From a virus: a stretch of 21,044 nucleotides of DNA. Made by a program: the position numbers and the translations under genes. The notes beneath the pieces are model-generated. The model made no database searches and was not told the DNA's origin. It saw only the letters and a program-made list of their open reading frames with translations. The DNA lies in the IMG/VR virus record IMGVR_UViG_3300033553_000150, positions 1-21,044 of that record; one strand, 5' to 3'. Positions 1 through 6,959 of this stretch are shown in pieces. Every line of letters starts with the position of its first letter. The stretch's first letter is position 1.

Positions 1-20
1 CCCCGAAGACGATCCCTAGG

Positions 21-92
21 AGCGGATGACGGGAATCGAACCCGCATCGTTAGTTTGGAAGACTAAGGCCCTAGCCATTAGACGACATCCGC
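21..92 (-). tRNA. tRNA-Gly (anticodon TCC)
   Basis: Read on the minus strand, the cloverleaf closes fully: acceptor GCGGATG/CATCCGC, anticodon stem TTAGT/ACTAA around loop CTTCCAA, T arm CGGG-TTCGATT-CCCG, discriminator T. CCA is not encoded. It is the last and most promoter-distal of five tRNA genes on this strand. Confidence 0.95.
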
Positions 93-96
93 ATGG

Positions 97-167
97 TGGC
101 TCCGGTGGGTAACGCGCCCACGTCTTAGGTTCTTCATACCTACGTTCTGCTTTTGAACTACAGAGCC
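97..167 (-). tRNA. tRNA-Phe (anticodon GAA) with an unusual T loop
   Basis: Minus-strand cloverleaf: acceptor GGCTCTG/CGGAGCC plus A, D stem GTTC/GAAC, anticodon stem TAGGT/ACCTA with loop ATGAAGA, T stem GTGGG/CCCAC. All stems pair, but the T loop reads CGCGTTA instead of the near-universal TTCRANN. It lies four bases from its neighbour, so the five tRNAs are probably cut from one transcript. Confidence 0.85.
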
Positions 168-171
168 ATCG

Positions 172-245
172 TGCGCCCCCTGGGATTTGAACCCAGATTC
201 CTCCCGTTAAGAGCGGGATGCAGTTGCCAGTTGTGCTAGAGGCGC
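172..245 (-). tRNA. tRNA-Lys (anticodon CTT)
   Basis: Minus-strand cloverleaf: acceptor GCGCCTC/GGGGCGC with one G-U pair, discriminator A, anticodon stem TCCCG/CGGGA with loop CTCTTAA, T arm CTGGG-TTCAAAT-CCCAG. The D stem is short (GCA/TGC). Four bases separate it from tRNA-Phe. Confidence 0.93.
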
Positions 246-300
246 AAAAGGAGTTACCGGGGCTCTACCGGGACGGGGCCAGGACCGCTCGTACTCCACG

Positions 301-371
301 TCGGGGTAGGAGGAATCGAACCTCCGTCGTATGATCCCAAATCATAAGTTCTACCACTGCACTACACCCCG
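301..371 (-). tRNA. tRNA-Pro (anticodon TGG)
   Basis: Minus-strand cloverleaf: acceptor CGGGGTG/TACCCCG, discriminator A, anticodon stem TATGA/TCATA with loop TTTGGGA, T arm GGAGG-TTCGATT-CCTCC. The 55 bases between it and tRNA-Lys form no further cloverleaf. Confidence 0.94.
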
Positions 372-488
372 TTTTGCCCCCGCACTTGCGCACGAGAGCA
401 CGACCGGGCTTGGCGTTCCCGGTCAAACACTCATTCCACTGTCCAGTTTTCAAACTATCCGAACAGGCGCGGCTCTCACCGGCTGTCG
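372..488 (-). other. tRNA spacer without a recognisable gene
   Basis: This 117-base spacer between tRNA-Asn and tRNA-Pro gives no cloverleaf. It holds one perfect 7-bp inverted repeat, GACCGGG (402-408) and CCCGGTC (418-424), with a 9-base loop and no following U-run. It could be a processing signal for the tRNA transcript. Confidence 0.4.
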
Positions 489-559
489 TTCCCCCACCAG
501 GACTCGAACCTGGATGAACTGGTTAACGGCCAGTCGTGTTGCCATTACACTACAAGGGA
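489..559 (-). tRNA. tRNA-Asn (anticodon GTT) with C at position 33
   Basis: Minus-strand cloverleaf: acceptor TCCCTTG/TGGGGGA (two G-U and one G-T-type wobble pairs), discriminator A, D stem GTGT/ACAC, anticodon stem ACTGG/CCAGT, T arm CCAGG-TTCGAGT-CCTGG. The anticodon loop is CCGTTAA, which places C rather than the almost invariant U at position 33. It is the first tRNA of the cluster in the direction of transcription. Confidence 0.9.
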
Positions 560-604
560 ATATCGGGGCCTTATCTGCGGCCAGCCCCGGAGCCTCTTTC
601 CGTT

Positions 605-703
605 CTAGACGGAAAACAAGCAGTCGGCGGTATTTTCTCGCCTGACCCAGGGGGTCGGATACGGGCCGGACAGGAGCCTATCCGCGTGTTGCGTTTTACT
701 CAT
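605..703 (-). CDS. Small 32-residue protein ahead of the tRNA cluster
   Basis: No family is recognised. The reading frame starts at an ATG preceded by a strong Shine-Dalgarno sequence (GAGGAGGACAGT before ATG) and encodes MSKTQHADRLL to a TAG at 605-607. A TGGTATGCT promoter motif lies about 30 bases upstream (733-741), between the capsid terminator and this start, so the frame appears to open the tRNA transcription unit. Its stop codon sits inside a small hairpin (TTTCCGT/ACGGAAA, 597-615 region). It may be a real small protein or a translated leader that affects the tRNA transcript; the good ribosome site is the main argument for translation. Confidence 0.5.
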   Translation of the reverse strand: MSKTQHADRLLSGPYPTPWVRRENTADCLFSV

Positions 704-732
704 ACTGTCCTCCTCGTGTCGATGTTAGGTAC

Positions 733-741
733 AGCATACCA
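733..741 (-). promoter_or_regulatory. Extended -10 promoter, TGGTATGCT
   Basis: On the minus strand the motif reads TGGTATGCT, placing the hexamer TATGCT at 733-738, 30 bases before the ATG at 703. No good -35 is visible. It matches the TGnTAnnCT pattern found at four other starts in this arm and would drive the 32-codon frame and the tRNAs. Confidence 0.5.
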
Positions 742-757
742 CGGAATTAGGGCGCAG

Positions 758-792
758 AAAACCCCCGCCCTCCGGTTAGGGAGAACGGGGGC
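758..792 (-). terminator. Rho-independent terminator after the capsid gene
   Basis: On the minus strand CCCCCG (786-791) pairs with CGGGGG (762-767), with an inner CTCC/GGAG stem, followed directly by TTTT (758-761). It lies 17 bases past the end of the major capsid gene and should end the late capsid transcript. Confidence 0.85.
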
Positions 793-808
793 TCTGACCT
801 ATTAGGCG

Positions 809-1957
809 TTAGGCTACGCCGGTTCCCTCAGACCAAAGGACAAACGAGTCGCTCCATAAAATACCTCCCGCGACATAGCGGATGCGGTAGTCGATGGTGT
901 CGTTGTCCCAAGAACCCTCGTTGAAGGGCACTGCGGAAGACGTACCGAGGTACACGCCGGTGTTGCCATTGGCGCGGAGTTCCGGAGACTCGTAGCCACG
1001 AAGGCGACCGAGTTCAAGAACAGGGCGCTTGACGCCACCCGGCTTCGGAAGCACGTACCAGTTGGTGCCGGTAACGCGCGAGGACTCGATGATGTCGAAC
1101 CCTCCGAGCCATGAGCGGTCTCCACCAGTGAAGATGCTGGACCCGTTCTGGACGGTGAGAAGAGTCTGGCTCAACTCAAAGTCTAGAATCCACTTGGCGC
1201 CGATTGGAACAACAACGTTGTATCCGTTCGATGATGCACCGATGAAGCGGTTATTGATCTGCCGCATCTGCAACTCGTGGATTGCCTGTCCGATTGCGTT
1301 AACCGAGACTGCCGCGTTAACGGGAACCACGGTTCCGTCGGGAAGCGTTCCACCGGTCATCGTCTGGGTTGCGCTGAGAAGTGCGTCGTAAACCTCACGC
1401 TCTTCAGTGTCCAACGCTAGTTCAACGAGGTCGTTAGGCAACGAATCGTAGAAGCCCTCGACATCATTGATGTTGGATTCCCAGGTGAAGCCGAACTTCG
1501 CACCGCTCTTCTGGACCTTGGCCGAGAATGCTTCCTTACCCTTACCAATGGTGACGTAGGGGTACGGAGCGCCTTCAGGGATACCGGGAAGACCGTCAGT
1601 GTAGTTGGTGTCTCCGGTTCCGTCGATTACACCGGCACCGCTCGGCAACTCACTGATGAGCGAGTGGAGACGAACGTTGTCGAAGGTAGGAACCGTGCGG
1701 ACACCCGCGAGGGCTTCCCAGGTGCGAGGCGCCTTATCGAACTGCGGGATCGCCACAGACGAGATAAGGTGAGCCAGCGAGAACGGAAGGTCCGAGGTCG
1801 TGTGGACCTCTCGGAGCAAACCAGCGTCCGCGAAGTTTCCACGAAGCGCGGACGTAAGAAGCCTGTCGGCTTCCTTTACCTTTGTGCGGGTAACATACGG
1901 GTTTGCAGGCTTCAAACGACCGTCAAGAGTGAACTGGTCCTTGATTTCAGTAGCCAT
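809..1957 (-). CDS. Major capsid protein (HK97 fold, phage)
   Basis: This 382-residue protein is the main shell subunit. The assignment rests on its length, its composition and its place directly after the protease-scaffold and decoration-like genes and before a strong terminator, the usual order for HK97-type phages. Visible stretches typical of actinophage capsid proteins include the N-terminal MATEIKDQFTLDGRLKP, a central segment rich in Gly/Asn (about 110-150), and a C-terminal beta-rich part with RIRYVAGGILW near residue 360. There is no long N-terminal delta domain, which agrees with a separate scaffold in the neighbouring protease gene. The start ATG lies 2 bases past the TAA of the preceding gene; the ribosome site is weak (TTGGGGCC), so translational coupling is likely. 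Confidence 0.85.
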   Translation of the reverse strand: MATEIKDQFTLDGRLKPANPYVTRTKVKEADRLLTSALRGNFADAGLLREVHTTSDLPFSLAHLISSVAIPQFDKAPRTWEALAGVRTVPTFDNVRLHSLISELPSGAGVIDGTGDTNYTDGLPGIPEGAPYPYVTIGKGKEAFSAKVQKSGAKFGFTWESNINDVEGFYDSLPNDLVELALDTEEREVYDALLSATQTMTGGTLPDGTVVPVNAAVSVNAIGQAIHELQMRQINNRFIGASSNGYNVVVPIGAKWILDFELSQTLLTVQNGSSIFTGGDRSWLGGFDIIESSRVTGTNWYVLPKPGGVKRPVLELGRLRGYESPELRANGNTGVYLGTSSAVPFNEGSWDNDTIDYRIRYVAGGILWSDSFVLWSEGTGVA

Positions 1958-1959
1958 TA

Positions 1960-2412
1960 TTAGGCCCCAATCTTGACTGGGACAAAGCCCCGAGTCTTAT
2001 CGTAGTCGGTGGGGAAGTCAACCGTGCCCCAAGCAACAACACCCGCAGCCACAGCGTCCGTGGTCAGAAGACCCGTCGCAGAGGTGAAGTTGATCGCGGT
2101 GCCATTGGCGATAGTCGTCGGGACCGGGTTAGCGGCACCGTCGAAACCAGTGGTGGCGTCAAATTCCCAGGTACCGTTAAACGCGAGGGTAACTTCCTTG
2201 CCGGTGAGGCCAATACCACCTGCGGGGATCGCGGTGAGCGTGATCGGCGCGTAGGTGGTGGAGTCGGTGATCGTGTAGTCGCCCGAACCCGTTAGGGTTA
2301 CTGCGGGAAGCGAATCCAACGAGATAACAGGAACGCCCGGTGCGTACGTGGCCGCAAGGACCTGTACTCGGTTATCCTTATCTTCGTTACGGAATACCAT
2401 GTTAGTTGCCAT
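1960..2412 (-). CDS. Putative capsid decoration (head fibre-like) protein
   Basis: The 150-residue product begins MATNMVFRNEDKDNRVQVL and is then a Gly/Thr/Ala-rich beta-type sequence (repeated Thr-Gly-Ser and Ala-Thr-Gly motifs, no Cys). Small proteins of this kind, lying between the capsid protease and the major capsid gene, are commonly capsid-stabilising decoration proteins made in large amounts; that role is inferred from position and composition. The ATG at 2412 overlaps the previous stop as TAATG and has GGAG about 11 bases upstream. A GTG at 2421 in the same frame would add three residues but has a ribosome site placed too close. Confidence 0.65.
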   Translation of the reverse strand: MATNMVFRNEDKDNRVQVLAATYAPGVPVISLDSLPAVTLTGSGDYTITDSTTYAPITLTAIPAGGIGLTGKEVTLAFNGTWEFDATTGFDGAANPVPTTIANGTAINFTSATGLLTTDAVAAGVVAWGTVDFPTDYDKTRGFVPVKIGA

Positions 2413-3344
2413 TATGCCCACGCTCCAGACTTCCAGGCAGTGTCAGTGCCACCGGAGTGAAACCGGCCCGCGCTGTCGTTTGCGCTTTCGTTAAGACGCT
2501 TTGCATACGCCTCTCCGATAGCCTTTGCTTCCGCAACCTTCGCGGTGATGTCTACGCCAGTCTTCGCCTCGGCCAACAGGGCATCTGCCTGCTCAGTGAT
2601 GAGTTCCGCCTCAGAAACCAACTTGCGGGCCGCGTCGTAAGCCTCAAGGGCCTCCGTCACAGCCTTTCCGTCGGCTTCAATCTGAGCGGCCTCTTCGGCC
2701 TTATCGTTCTGGGCGGAGACAAGGGGTGCGATTGCGGCGGAGACGGCCTCATTTACGAGGGCCTTGATCTCATCCTTATCCATATCCTTGATGTCCTTTC
2801 CTTCCGACGCCGAGGTCTCAGCGCTGGTCTTTTCCTCGCGTCGTTGCGAGTAAATCTTTTGGAGGGACTCCTCGAAGCGGCCACCACGACCAGCGGCGAG
2901 AACAACGTCCACCGACTTGTAGGGGTCATTCTCGTTGAGGAAGTCAACAACAAAGTCGCCGTTCTCATCCACATGTCCATCGCCTTCGATGTAAATGGAG
3001 AGGCCCAGGTTTGACTTGTACCGGGCTAGACGGTCGCGCTGTTCGGGGTCAGGCTCCCAGTTCGCATAGATGGCGGTCTTACCCTGCTCATCTACTGCGG
3101 TCCAGGTCTCGCCAAGAACCTTGCCCACGATTTGGGTAAAGTTGCGGACCTCGGGGCCTTCAAACATTGGGGGGTGGTTCTCAAAGGAAAGGGTGTCATT
3201 AAACGCCTGGTGGAATTGCTCCAGCGTAGTGGCCGGATAAACACCGGAAGAGCCCTTACCTTCGTTAATCAATTTGACGCGCCAGGAACCCGTTTCGGGT
3301 GATTCCACCAGCGTTGCGGCCTCTAAGAGGTTTCGTGTAGCCAT
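2412..3344 (-). CDS. Capsid maturation protease fused to scaffold
   Basis: The 310-residue protein has two parts. Residues 1-165 look like a phage prohead serine protease: ENHPP with candidate catalytic His57, NLGLSIY with candidate Ser116, and SVDVV-AAGRGG (144-154) with candidate Asp146, matching the HxxP...GLSxx...SVDVV order of actinophage proteases. Residues 185-290 are a charged Ala/Glu/Lys-rich helix, probably coiled coil, expected to act as the internal scaffold that the protease later removes. The tail is HSGGTDTAWKSGAWA. It would process the capsid shell before DNA packaging. The start ATG has no Shine-Dalgarno sequence, and a promoter-like TGGTATCCT lies only 9 bases upstream, so the message may be nearly leaderless. 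Confidence 0.78.
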   Translation of the reverse strand: MATRNLLEAATLVESPETGSWRVKLINEGKGSSGVYPATTLEQFHQAFNDTLSFENHPPMFEGPEVRNFTQIVGKVLGETWTAVDEQGKTAIYANWEPDPEQRDRLARYKSNLGLSIYIEGDGHVDENGDFVVDFLNENDPYKSVDVVLAAGRGGRFEESLQKIYSQRREEKTSAETSASEGKDIKDMDKDEIKALVNEAVSAAIAPLVSAQNDKAEEAAQIEADGKAVTEALEAYDAARKLVSEAELITEQADALLAEAKTGVDITAKVAEAKAIGEAYAKRLNESANDSAGRFHSGGTDTAWKSGAWA

Positions 3345-3353
3345 ATTGATATC

Positions 3354-3362
3354 AGGATACCA
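3354..3362 (-). promoter_or_regulatory. Extended -10 promoter, TGGTATCCT
   Basis: Minus-strand TGGTATCCT with the hexamer at 3354-3359. The usual start distance would place transcription at about 3347, three bases before the ATG at 3344. It fits the TGnTAnnCT pattern of this arm. Confidence 0.45.
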
Positions 3363-3393
3363 TGAAATCTTGGGTGCAATTCATTTGCCCCAG

Positions 3394-3432
3394 AAAAGGC
3401 GTCGCCCCCGAGGCCACTTACACCCCGGGGGC
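3394..3432 (-). terminator. Probable terminator after the small membrane gene
   Basis: On the minus strand GCCCCCG (426-432 of 3400) pairs with CGGGGGC (3404-3410), with a 15-base loop. A U-run (TTTT, 3394-3397) follows after six bases, which is farther than ideal. It falls between the 3482-3733 gene and the protease promoter, so it would isolate the protease-capsid unit. Confidence 0.55.
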
Positions 3433-3481
3433 TAGACCCCACCTCCTTATCTACTCGGATTCGACTTAGAGGATTTTTCTG

Positions 3482-3733
3482 TTAGTTGCCGGGAACTGAG
3501 TCCACAGCGTCGAGAATTGCGTCAATAGGCGTGTGGTTTGCGGCCAACTTGCCGATCCACGCCCCAACAGCGCTTACTACCGCAAGAACCGCCGTGGTGG
3601 TAGCAGCAACCGGCCCCGCGCCCAAGTAAATAACCAGGGGGGTAACGATTGCGGACAGTCCCGCAAGCCCCGTAGCGATCAACGCCATGCGCTCGTAAAT
3701 CTTGAGCCTTACCGCGTCCTTAATGTCAAACAT
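3482..3733 (-). CDS. Small two-segment membrane protein, holin-like
   Basis: The 83-residue product has a short charged N-terminus (MFDIKDAVRLKIYERM), two hydrophobic segments at about residues 17-37 and 43-61 separated by a Gly-Ala-Gly-Pro turn, and a hydrophilic tail ending DSVPGN. Size and layout fit a class II holin or another small inner-membrane phage protein. Its position is odd: it lies between portal and capsid protease, with its own promoter motif upstream (3762-3770), a clear ribosome site (AGAAAGG before ATG) and a terminator downstream, so it may be expressed separately from the virion genes. A holin role is an inference from shape only. Confidence 0.6.
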   Translation of the reverse strand: MFDIKDAVRLKIYERMALIATGLAGLSAIVTPLVIYLGAGPVAATTTAVLAVVSAVGAWIGKLAANHTPIDAILDAVDSVPGN

Positions 3734-3761
3734 CTAGAGTACCTTTCTCTCTTGAACCTAC

Positions 3762-3770
3762 AGTTTAGCA
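3762..3770 (-). promoter_or_regulatory. Extended -10 promoter, TGCTAAACT
   Basis: Minus-strand TGCTAAACT, hexamer 3762-3767, 28 bases before the ATG at 3733. It fits the TGnTAnnCT pattern, has no clear -35, and lies just after the portal gene. Confidence 0.45.
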
Positions 3771-3782
3771 CCCCGTGGAGGG

Positions 3783-5390
3783 CTACTGGATTCCGTCAGT
3801 TCTAATATCGTTCTTCGTGGTGGAGTCCGTGCCTCCGGTGCCGTCATTCTTGCCCTGGCCCGCTGAAGGCGCCGTCTTGGTGGGTTTCTTCGTGGCCTTG
3901 TCCGTAGACGCCGACCCGGAGGAGTCAGTGTCAATGTCCTTACGCGGCAACGAGTTGGCATTGTTCGGAACCAAGTATCCCTCCGGGGGGGTGGGGTGCC
4001 TGAGCGTGAGGCCAGCAAGGTAAGCCATGCGCGAACGAACCTCATCCTCGTGGAACAGGCCCGTCATGTTCGCCAACTGGACCATCTGCATGGCCCGGTA
4101 AGGGGTTTCCTCTTCGATGCTTGCCGGAGTGACCTGATAGTGCGTTCCTATCGACCATTGGATTACGCGCTCCATCCACGAGGCGACCCTCTCGCGGCGC
4201 ACGAAGATAGCACGGCGCATTCCGGGAGCAAGTGCTTGTGCGGAGCCATACGATGCGCCTGCGGCTGACGGAGAGGCCAGCAGGTCTACCACTGACACAC
4301 CTGCCGCGAGAGCATAGATAGCGGCTATGTCGCGCAGGGCACCAAACTCATATGCCTTGCCACTGGTGGCGTAGGTGTCAATGCTATTTCCCTCGGCGTA
4401 GGTCTGCATCGACCCGGCCTTGCCACCGTTCTTGATGACCACGCCGGTAGAGTCGGAACCCGCCCGGCTCTGCTTCTTGACCTTCGCCGTCAGCCAAGCC
4501 AATAGGTCGGTGACTTCGAGGCCGTCCTTCATCGCCTGGAGATAGTTGCGGTTCCATACGTGACCGGCCCAGAGGTCAGGAACGCCAAACGCCCAGCCCA
4601 CTTGGTTGTTGATAGTCAAGTCGATCATCGTGGAGCCCTTATCGACCTTGACTCTTGCGGGTCCGGTTCCGAGGTAGTCCTCGCGCTTCCCTTCAAAACT
4701 ATCGGTGTAATACCAACGGTGCTCAACTACGTCCTTACCATTCACTAACGTAGTCCACGTCCGCTGGTATGCCCAAATCTCTCCTGGGAAGTCAGGGTCC
4801 TCCATCACGCCGTCAATATCCTTGAGGGGGATCGTGTGGCAGACCTTAGTGCTGTCATTGCCGAGCAGGAGGTACACGCCGTCCGTAGAGCAAGACGTGG
4901 AGATCAATTCCTGCGCGTTCTTACCAAAAACGAGGTCCCGTGAGGTCCGCTTCGCCATGAAAGCCCTAAGAGCCTTCAAAGCCTTCTCTTCTCCTGAAGG
5001 GGCGCCAGGACCACGCTTAGGCGCGTTGGGGGCCGAGGATTCTCCCGTTTGTTCCAGCCCGGGGATGATGAACGGTTCGCTGAACGTATATGACGCCCGA
5101 AGGTTGTTCGCTTGCTTGGGAAGGGGGCTCCCGGCCACCGCAGGACGAAGGAGGTTGGACATTTCCTTCAACTGGTCAAGGCCAACCCCATCCTCGGGCC
5201 TCTCGCCGCCGTTAAGCAACTGCCAACCCTGGTCCTCCAACCTCAACACCTGAAGTTGGCGGGTGGCTAGGTCGAGGTCTTCAGAGAGCCTATCCTCCCG
5301 CTCAGACGGGGATTGCTCCAAAAAGGGGGCTAATGCCGTGACAATTTCAACGATTCGGGGGTCAATTTGAGGTTCCATACTGCTAATCAT
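3783..5390 (-). CDS. Portal protein
   Basis: The 535-residue product is the dodecameric ring through which DNA enters the capsid. It sits directly after the large terminase gene and has the features of SPP1/HK97-type portals from actinophages: an N-terminal acidic part, a central region with WAYQRTW and HRWYYTDSFEG (about 210-230), a helix-rich stem with NRNYLQAMKDGLEVTDLL, and a Gly/Ala-rich segment SPSAAGASYGSAQALAPGM near residue 390. The last 50 residues are a low-complexity Ser/Thr/Lys/Gly tail. There are two possible starts; the ATG at 5390 has AGGG too close, and the second (5378, MEPQIDPRIVE) has it about 13 bases away, so the N-terminus may be four residues shorter. Confidence 0.88.
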   Translation of the reverse strand: MISSMEPQIDPRIVEIVTALAPFLEQSPSEREDRLSEDLDLATRQLQVLRLEDQGWQLLNGGERPEDGVGLDQLKEMSNLLRPAVAGSPLPKQANNLRASYTFSEPFIIPGLEQTGESSAPNAPKRGPGAPSGEEKALKALRAFMAKRTSRDLVFGKNAQELISTSCSTDGVYLLLGNDSTKVCHTIPLKDIDGVMEDPDFPGEIWAYQRTWTTLVNGKDVVEHRWYYTDSFEGKREDYLGTGPARVKVDKGSTMIDLTINNQVGWAFGVPDLWAGHVWNRNYLQAMKDGLEVTDLLAWLTAKVKKQSRAGSDSTGVVIKNGGKAGSMQTYAEGNSIDTYATSGKAYEFGALRDIAAIYALAAGVSVVDLLASPSAAGASYGSAQALAPGMRRAIFVRRERVASWMERVIQWSIGTHYQVTPASIEEETPYRAMQMVQLANMTGLFHEDEVRSRMAYLAGLTLRHPTPPEGYLVPNNANSLPRKDIDTDSSGSASTDKATKKPTKTAPSAGQGKNDGTGGTDSTTKNDIRTDGIQ

Positions 5391-5393
5391 ACC

Positions 5394-6959
5394 CTAAAAC
5401 TCGATAGCGTCGGCGTGAATGTCCTCAAACTCGAATTCGGAAGGCTGTTTGGCCACCACACTGCCCGGGGCGAGCGCATTCAACGGGTTTCCCGTCCACG
5501 GTTCGAGGTCACACACCGCATACACGAATGCGTCGGCCCGGTCAGGAGAACCGCCAATCTCGTTGACCATATTCTCCTTTTTCTCCATCAGAATTCCACC
5601 CTTGGTGGCAAACTTGTAGCGAATAAGAGCGAGTTCGTCAAGGAGTTCCTTGTCGTCCGGGTTGAGGTCAATCTCGTTCTCTACAAGTTGTTCCTTCGCG
5701 CTGGCATAGATATACGCACGCAGGTTGTCGTACTTCGTCTTGTCCGGGCTCGCCGCCGCACCCTCCAGCCCGATAGGTGTCCACGGACCCTCAAACTCTT
5801 CGTTCATCCACAGGTTGTCATACACACCCGCACCAACACCCGTGCTGTCAATCCGGATTTCGACGGGCTGGTACTTCTGGGCGAGTGCGAAAATCTTCTG
5901 GGACGACGTGTACGTGTCCGTCTTCTCCCACGCATCAAGCATCCGGACTCGACCCCCACGGTTGATATATACCACCGACTCGTCAAGGCCCATACGCGCG
6001 ATGTCAACCCCAAACGTGCAGGGGATATCTCCGTCGTCCTCAATCTCCTTGTCGCGGCCATTAGCCACGTCGCCGGGAGTAAAGAATCCAGTGCCCCCAT
6101 CCTTTGGGAACTCGCCCAACACCTTCGACTGGTACCACGAAGAGCGCTCGCCCCAGAACCGCTTCTTCTGCTCCACCCACGCCTTGGTGGTCAGGTTCTT
6201 GTTCATCTGTTCGTTCATCTTGGGGTCGTCAGGGTAGACGATCTCCCCGGTGGACCACGGCAGGTCGAAAGCGTTGACGGTGAAAAGGTTGAAGTCTTCT
6301 CCGTACTTGGGATCGGTGAACAACTTCTGCCACGGACCCCCGGTATGGTCAGGGTTACCGATGAAGAAGCCACGAGCGTCCTCACCGGTAAGGACTGCCT
6401 CCGCCGCGACAAACAGTTCCTCTGAGACGCCTCCGGCCTCCTCAACGAACACGAACGTCTTACCAAACACGGAACGGGTGCCCTGGAAGACCGAAACTTC
6501 CTCGCCCTTGCTTGGCACCTTTCCGTATGCGATCTCGGTGTTACCTGAAGGGGTCTTGACCTTCCACTCGATGTTCTCGTTGAGCCAACCGGGAAGTTCG
6601 TGTCCTCGGTCCCGAGCGCGGGTCCTGAACTCCTTGAGGTAACCCCACACAACACGGTTCACCTGATCCCGGGAGGGCGCGGTGACGATGGAAAGCGTCT
6701 CACCATAGTCGAACACCGTTCCGGCCCAGGTGATCGCTTCGGCCATAGTGAAACTCTTGGAAACACCGTTACTAGACTTGATCGCGGTACGGTTCTTCTC
6801 CCCGAACAGGGCAATATCAACCATCTCTTGCATCCGCTCGTACGTGCGTAGCCCAAGCACGTCGTTGGCCCACGCCGCAAAGTCAGTTTGGTAAAGGCTT
6901 TGGAGACGCCGGTTCTGCATCTCGCCCACAGCCGCGCTGGCAATTGCACCTAAATCCAT
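5394..6959 (-). CDS. terL: Terminase large subunit
   Basis: This 521-residue ATPase-nuclease drives DNA into the prohead and cuts it. A Walker A-like SSNGVSKSF lies at residues 62-70 (a variant of the usual loop, with Ser-Asn-Gly-Val-Ser-Lys-Ser), and a Walker B-like FVFVEEAGG at 169-177 carries the catalytic Glu pair. The C-terminal nuclease half shows three acidic sites of the RNase H-like fold: GVDIARMG (Asp319), IRIDSTGVGAG (Asp371) and SPDRADAFVYA (Asp473/Asp476). The start overlaps the small subunit stop as TAATG, and the stop lies three bases before the portal ATG. Confidence 0.95.
   Translation of the reverse strand: MDLGAIASAAVGEMQNRRLQSLYQTDFAAWANDVLGLRTYERMQEMVDIALFGEKNRTAIKSSNGVSKSFTMAEAITWAGTVFDYGETLSIVTAPSRDQVNRVVWGYLKEFRTRARDRGHELPGWLNENIEWKVKTPSGNTEIAYGKVPSKGEEVSVFQGTRSVFGKTFVFVEEAGGVSEELFVAAEAVLTGEDARGFFIGNPDHTGGPWQKLFTDPKYGEDFNLFTVNAFDLPWSTGEIVYPDDPKMNEQMNKNLTTKAWVEQKKRFWGERSSWYQSKVLGEFPKDGGTGFFTPGDVANGRDKEIEDDGDIPCTFGVDIARMGLDESVVYINRGGRVRMLDAWEKTDTYTSSQKIFALAQKYQPVEIRIDSTGVGAGVYDNLWMNEEFEGPWTPIGLEGAAASPDKTKYDNLRAYIYASAKEQLVENEIDLNPDDKELLDELALIRYKFATKGGILMEKKENMVNEIGGSPDRADAFVYAVCDLEPWTGNPLNALAPGSVVAKQPSEFEFEDIHADAIEF

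Noticed and set aside
265-453. Minus-strand frame of 62 codons across tRNA-Pro and the tRNA spacer
   Set aside because: It runs through a well-formed tRNA gene, begins at a TTG and has no ribosome site.
597-615. Hairpin TTTCCGT/ACGGAAA read as a terminator or a sixth tRNA anticodon arm
   Set aside because: No U-run follows on either strand, and no acceptor or T arm can be built around it.
2406-3014. Plus-strand frame of 202 codons opposite the protease-scaffold gene
   Set aside because: It is antisense to the Ala/Glu-rich scaffold part and has no plausible start signal.
5367-6425. Plus-strand frame of 352 codons opposite the terminase and portal genes
   Set aside because: It is antisense to a well-supported terminase gene; its length follows from the GC-rich codon pattern of that gene.
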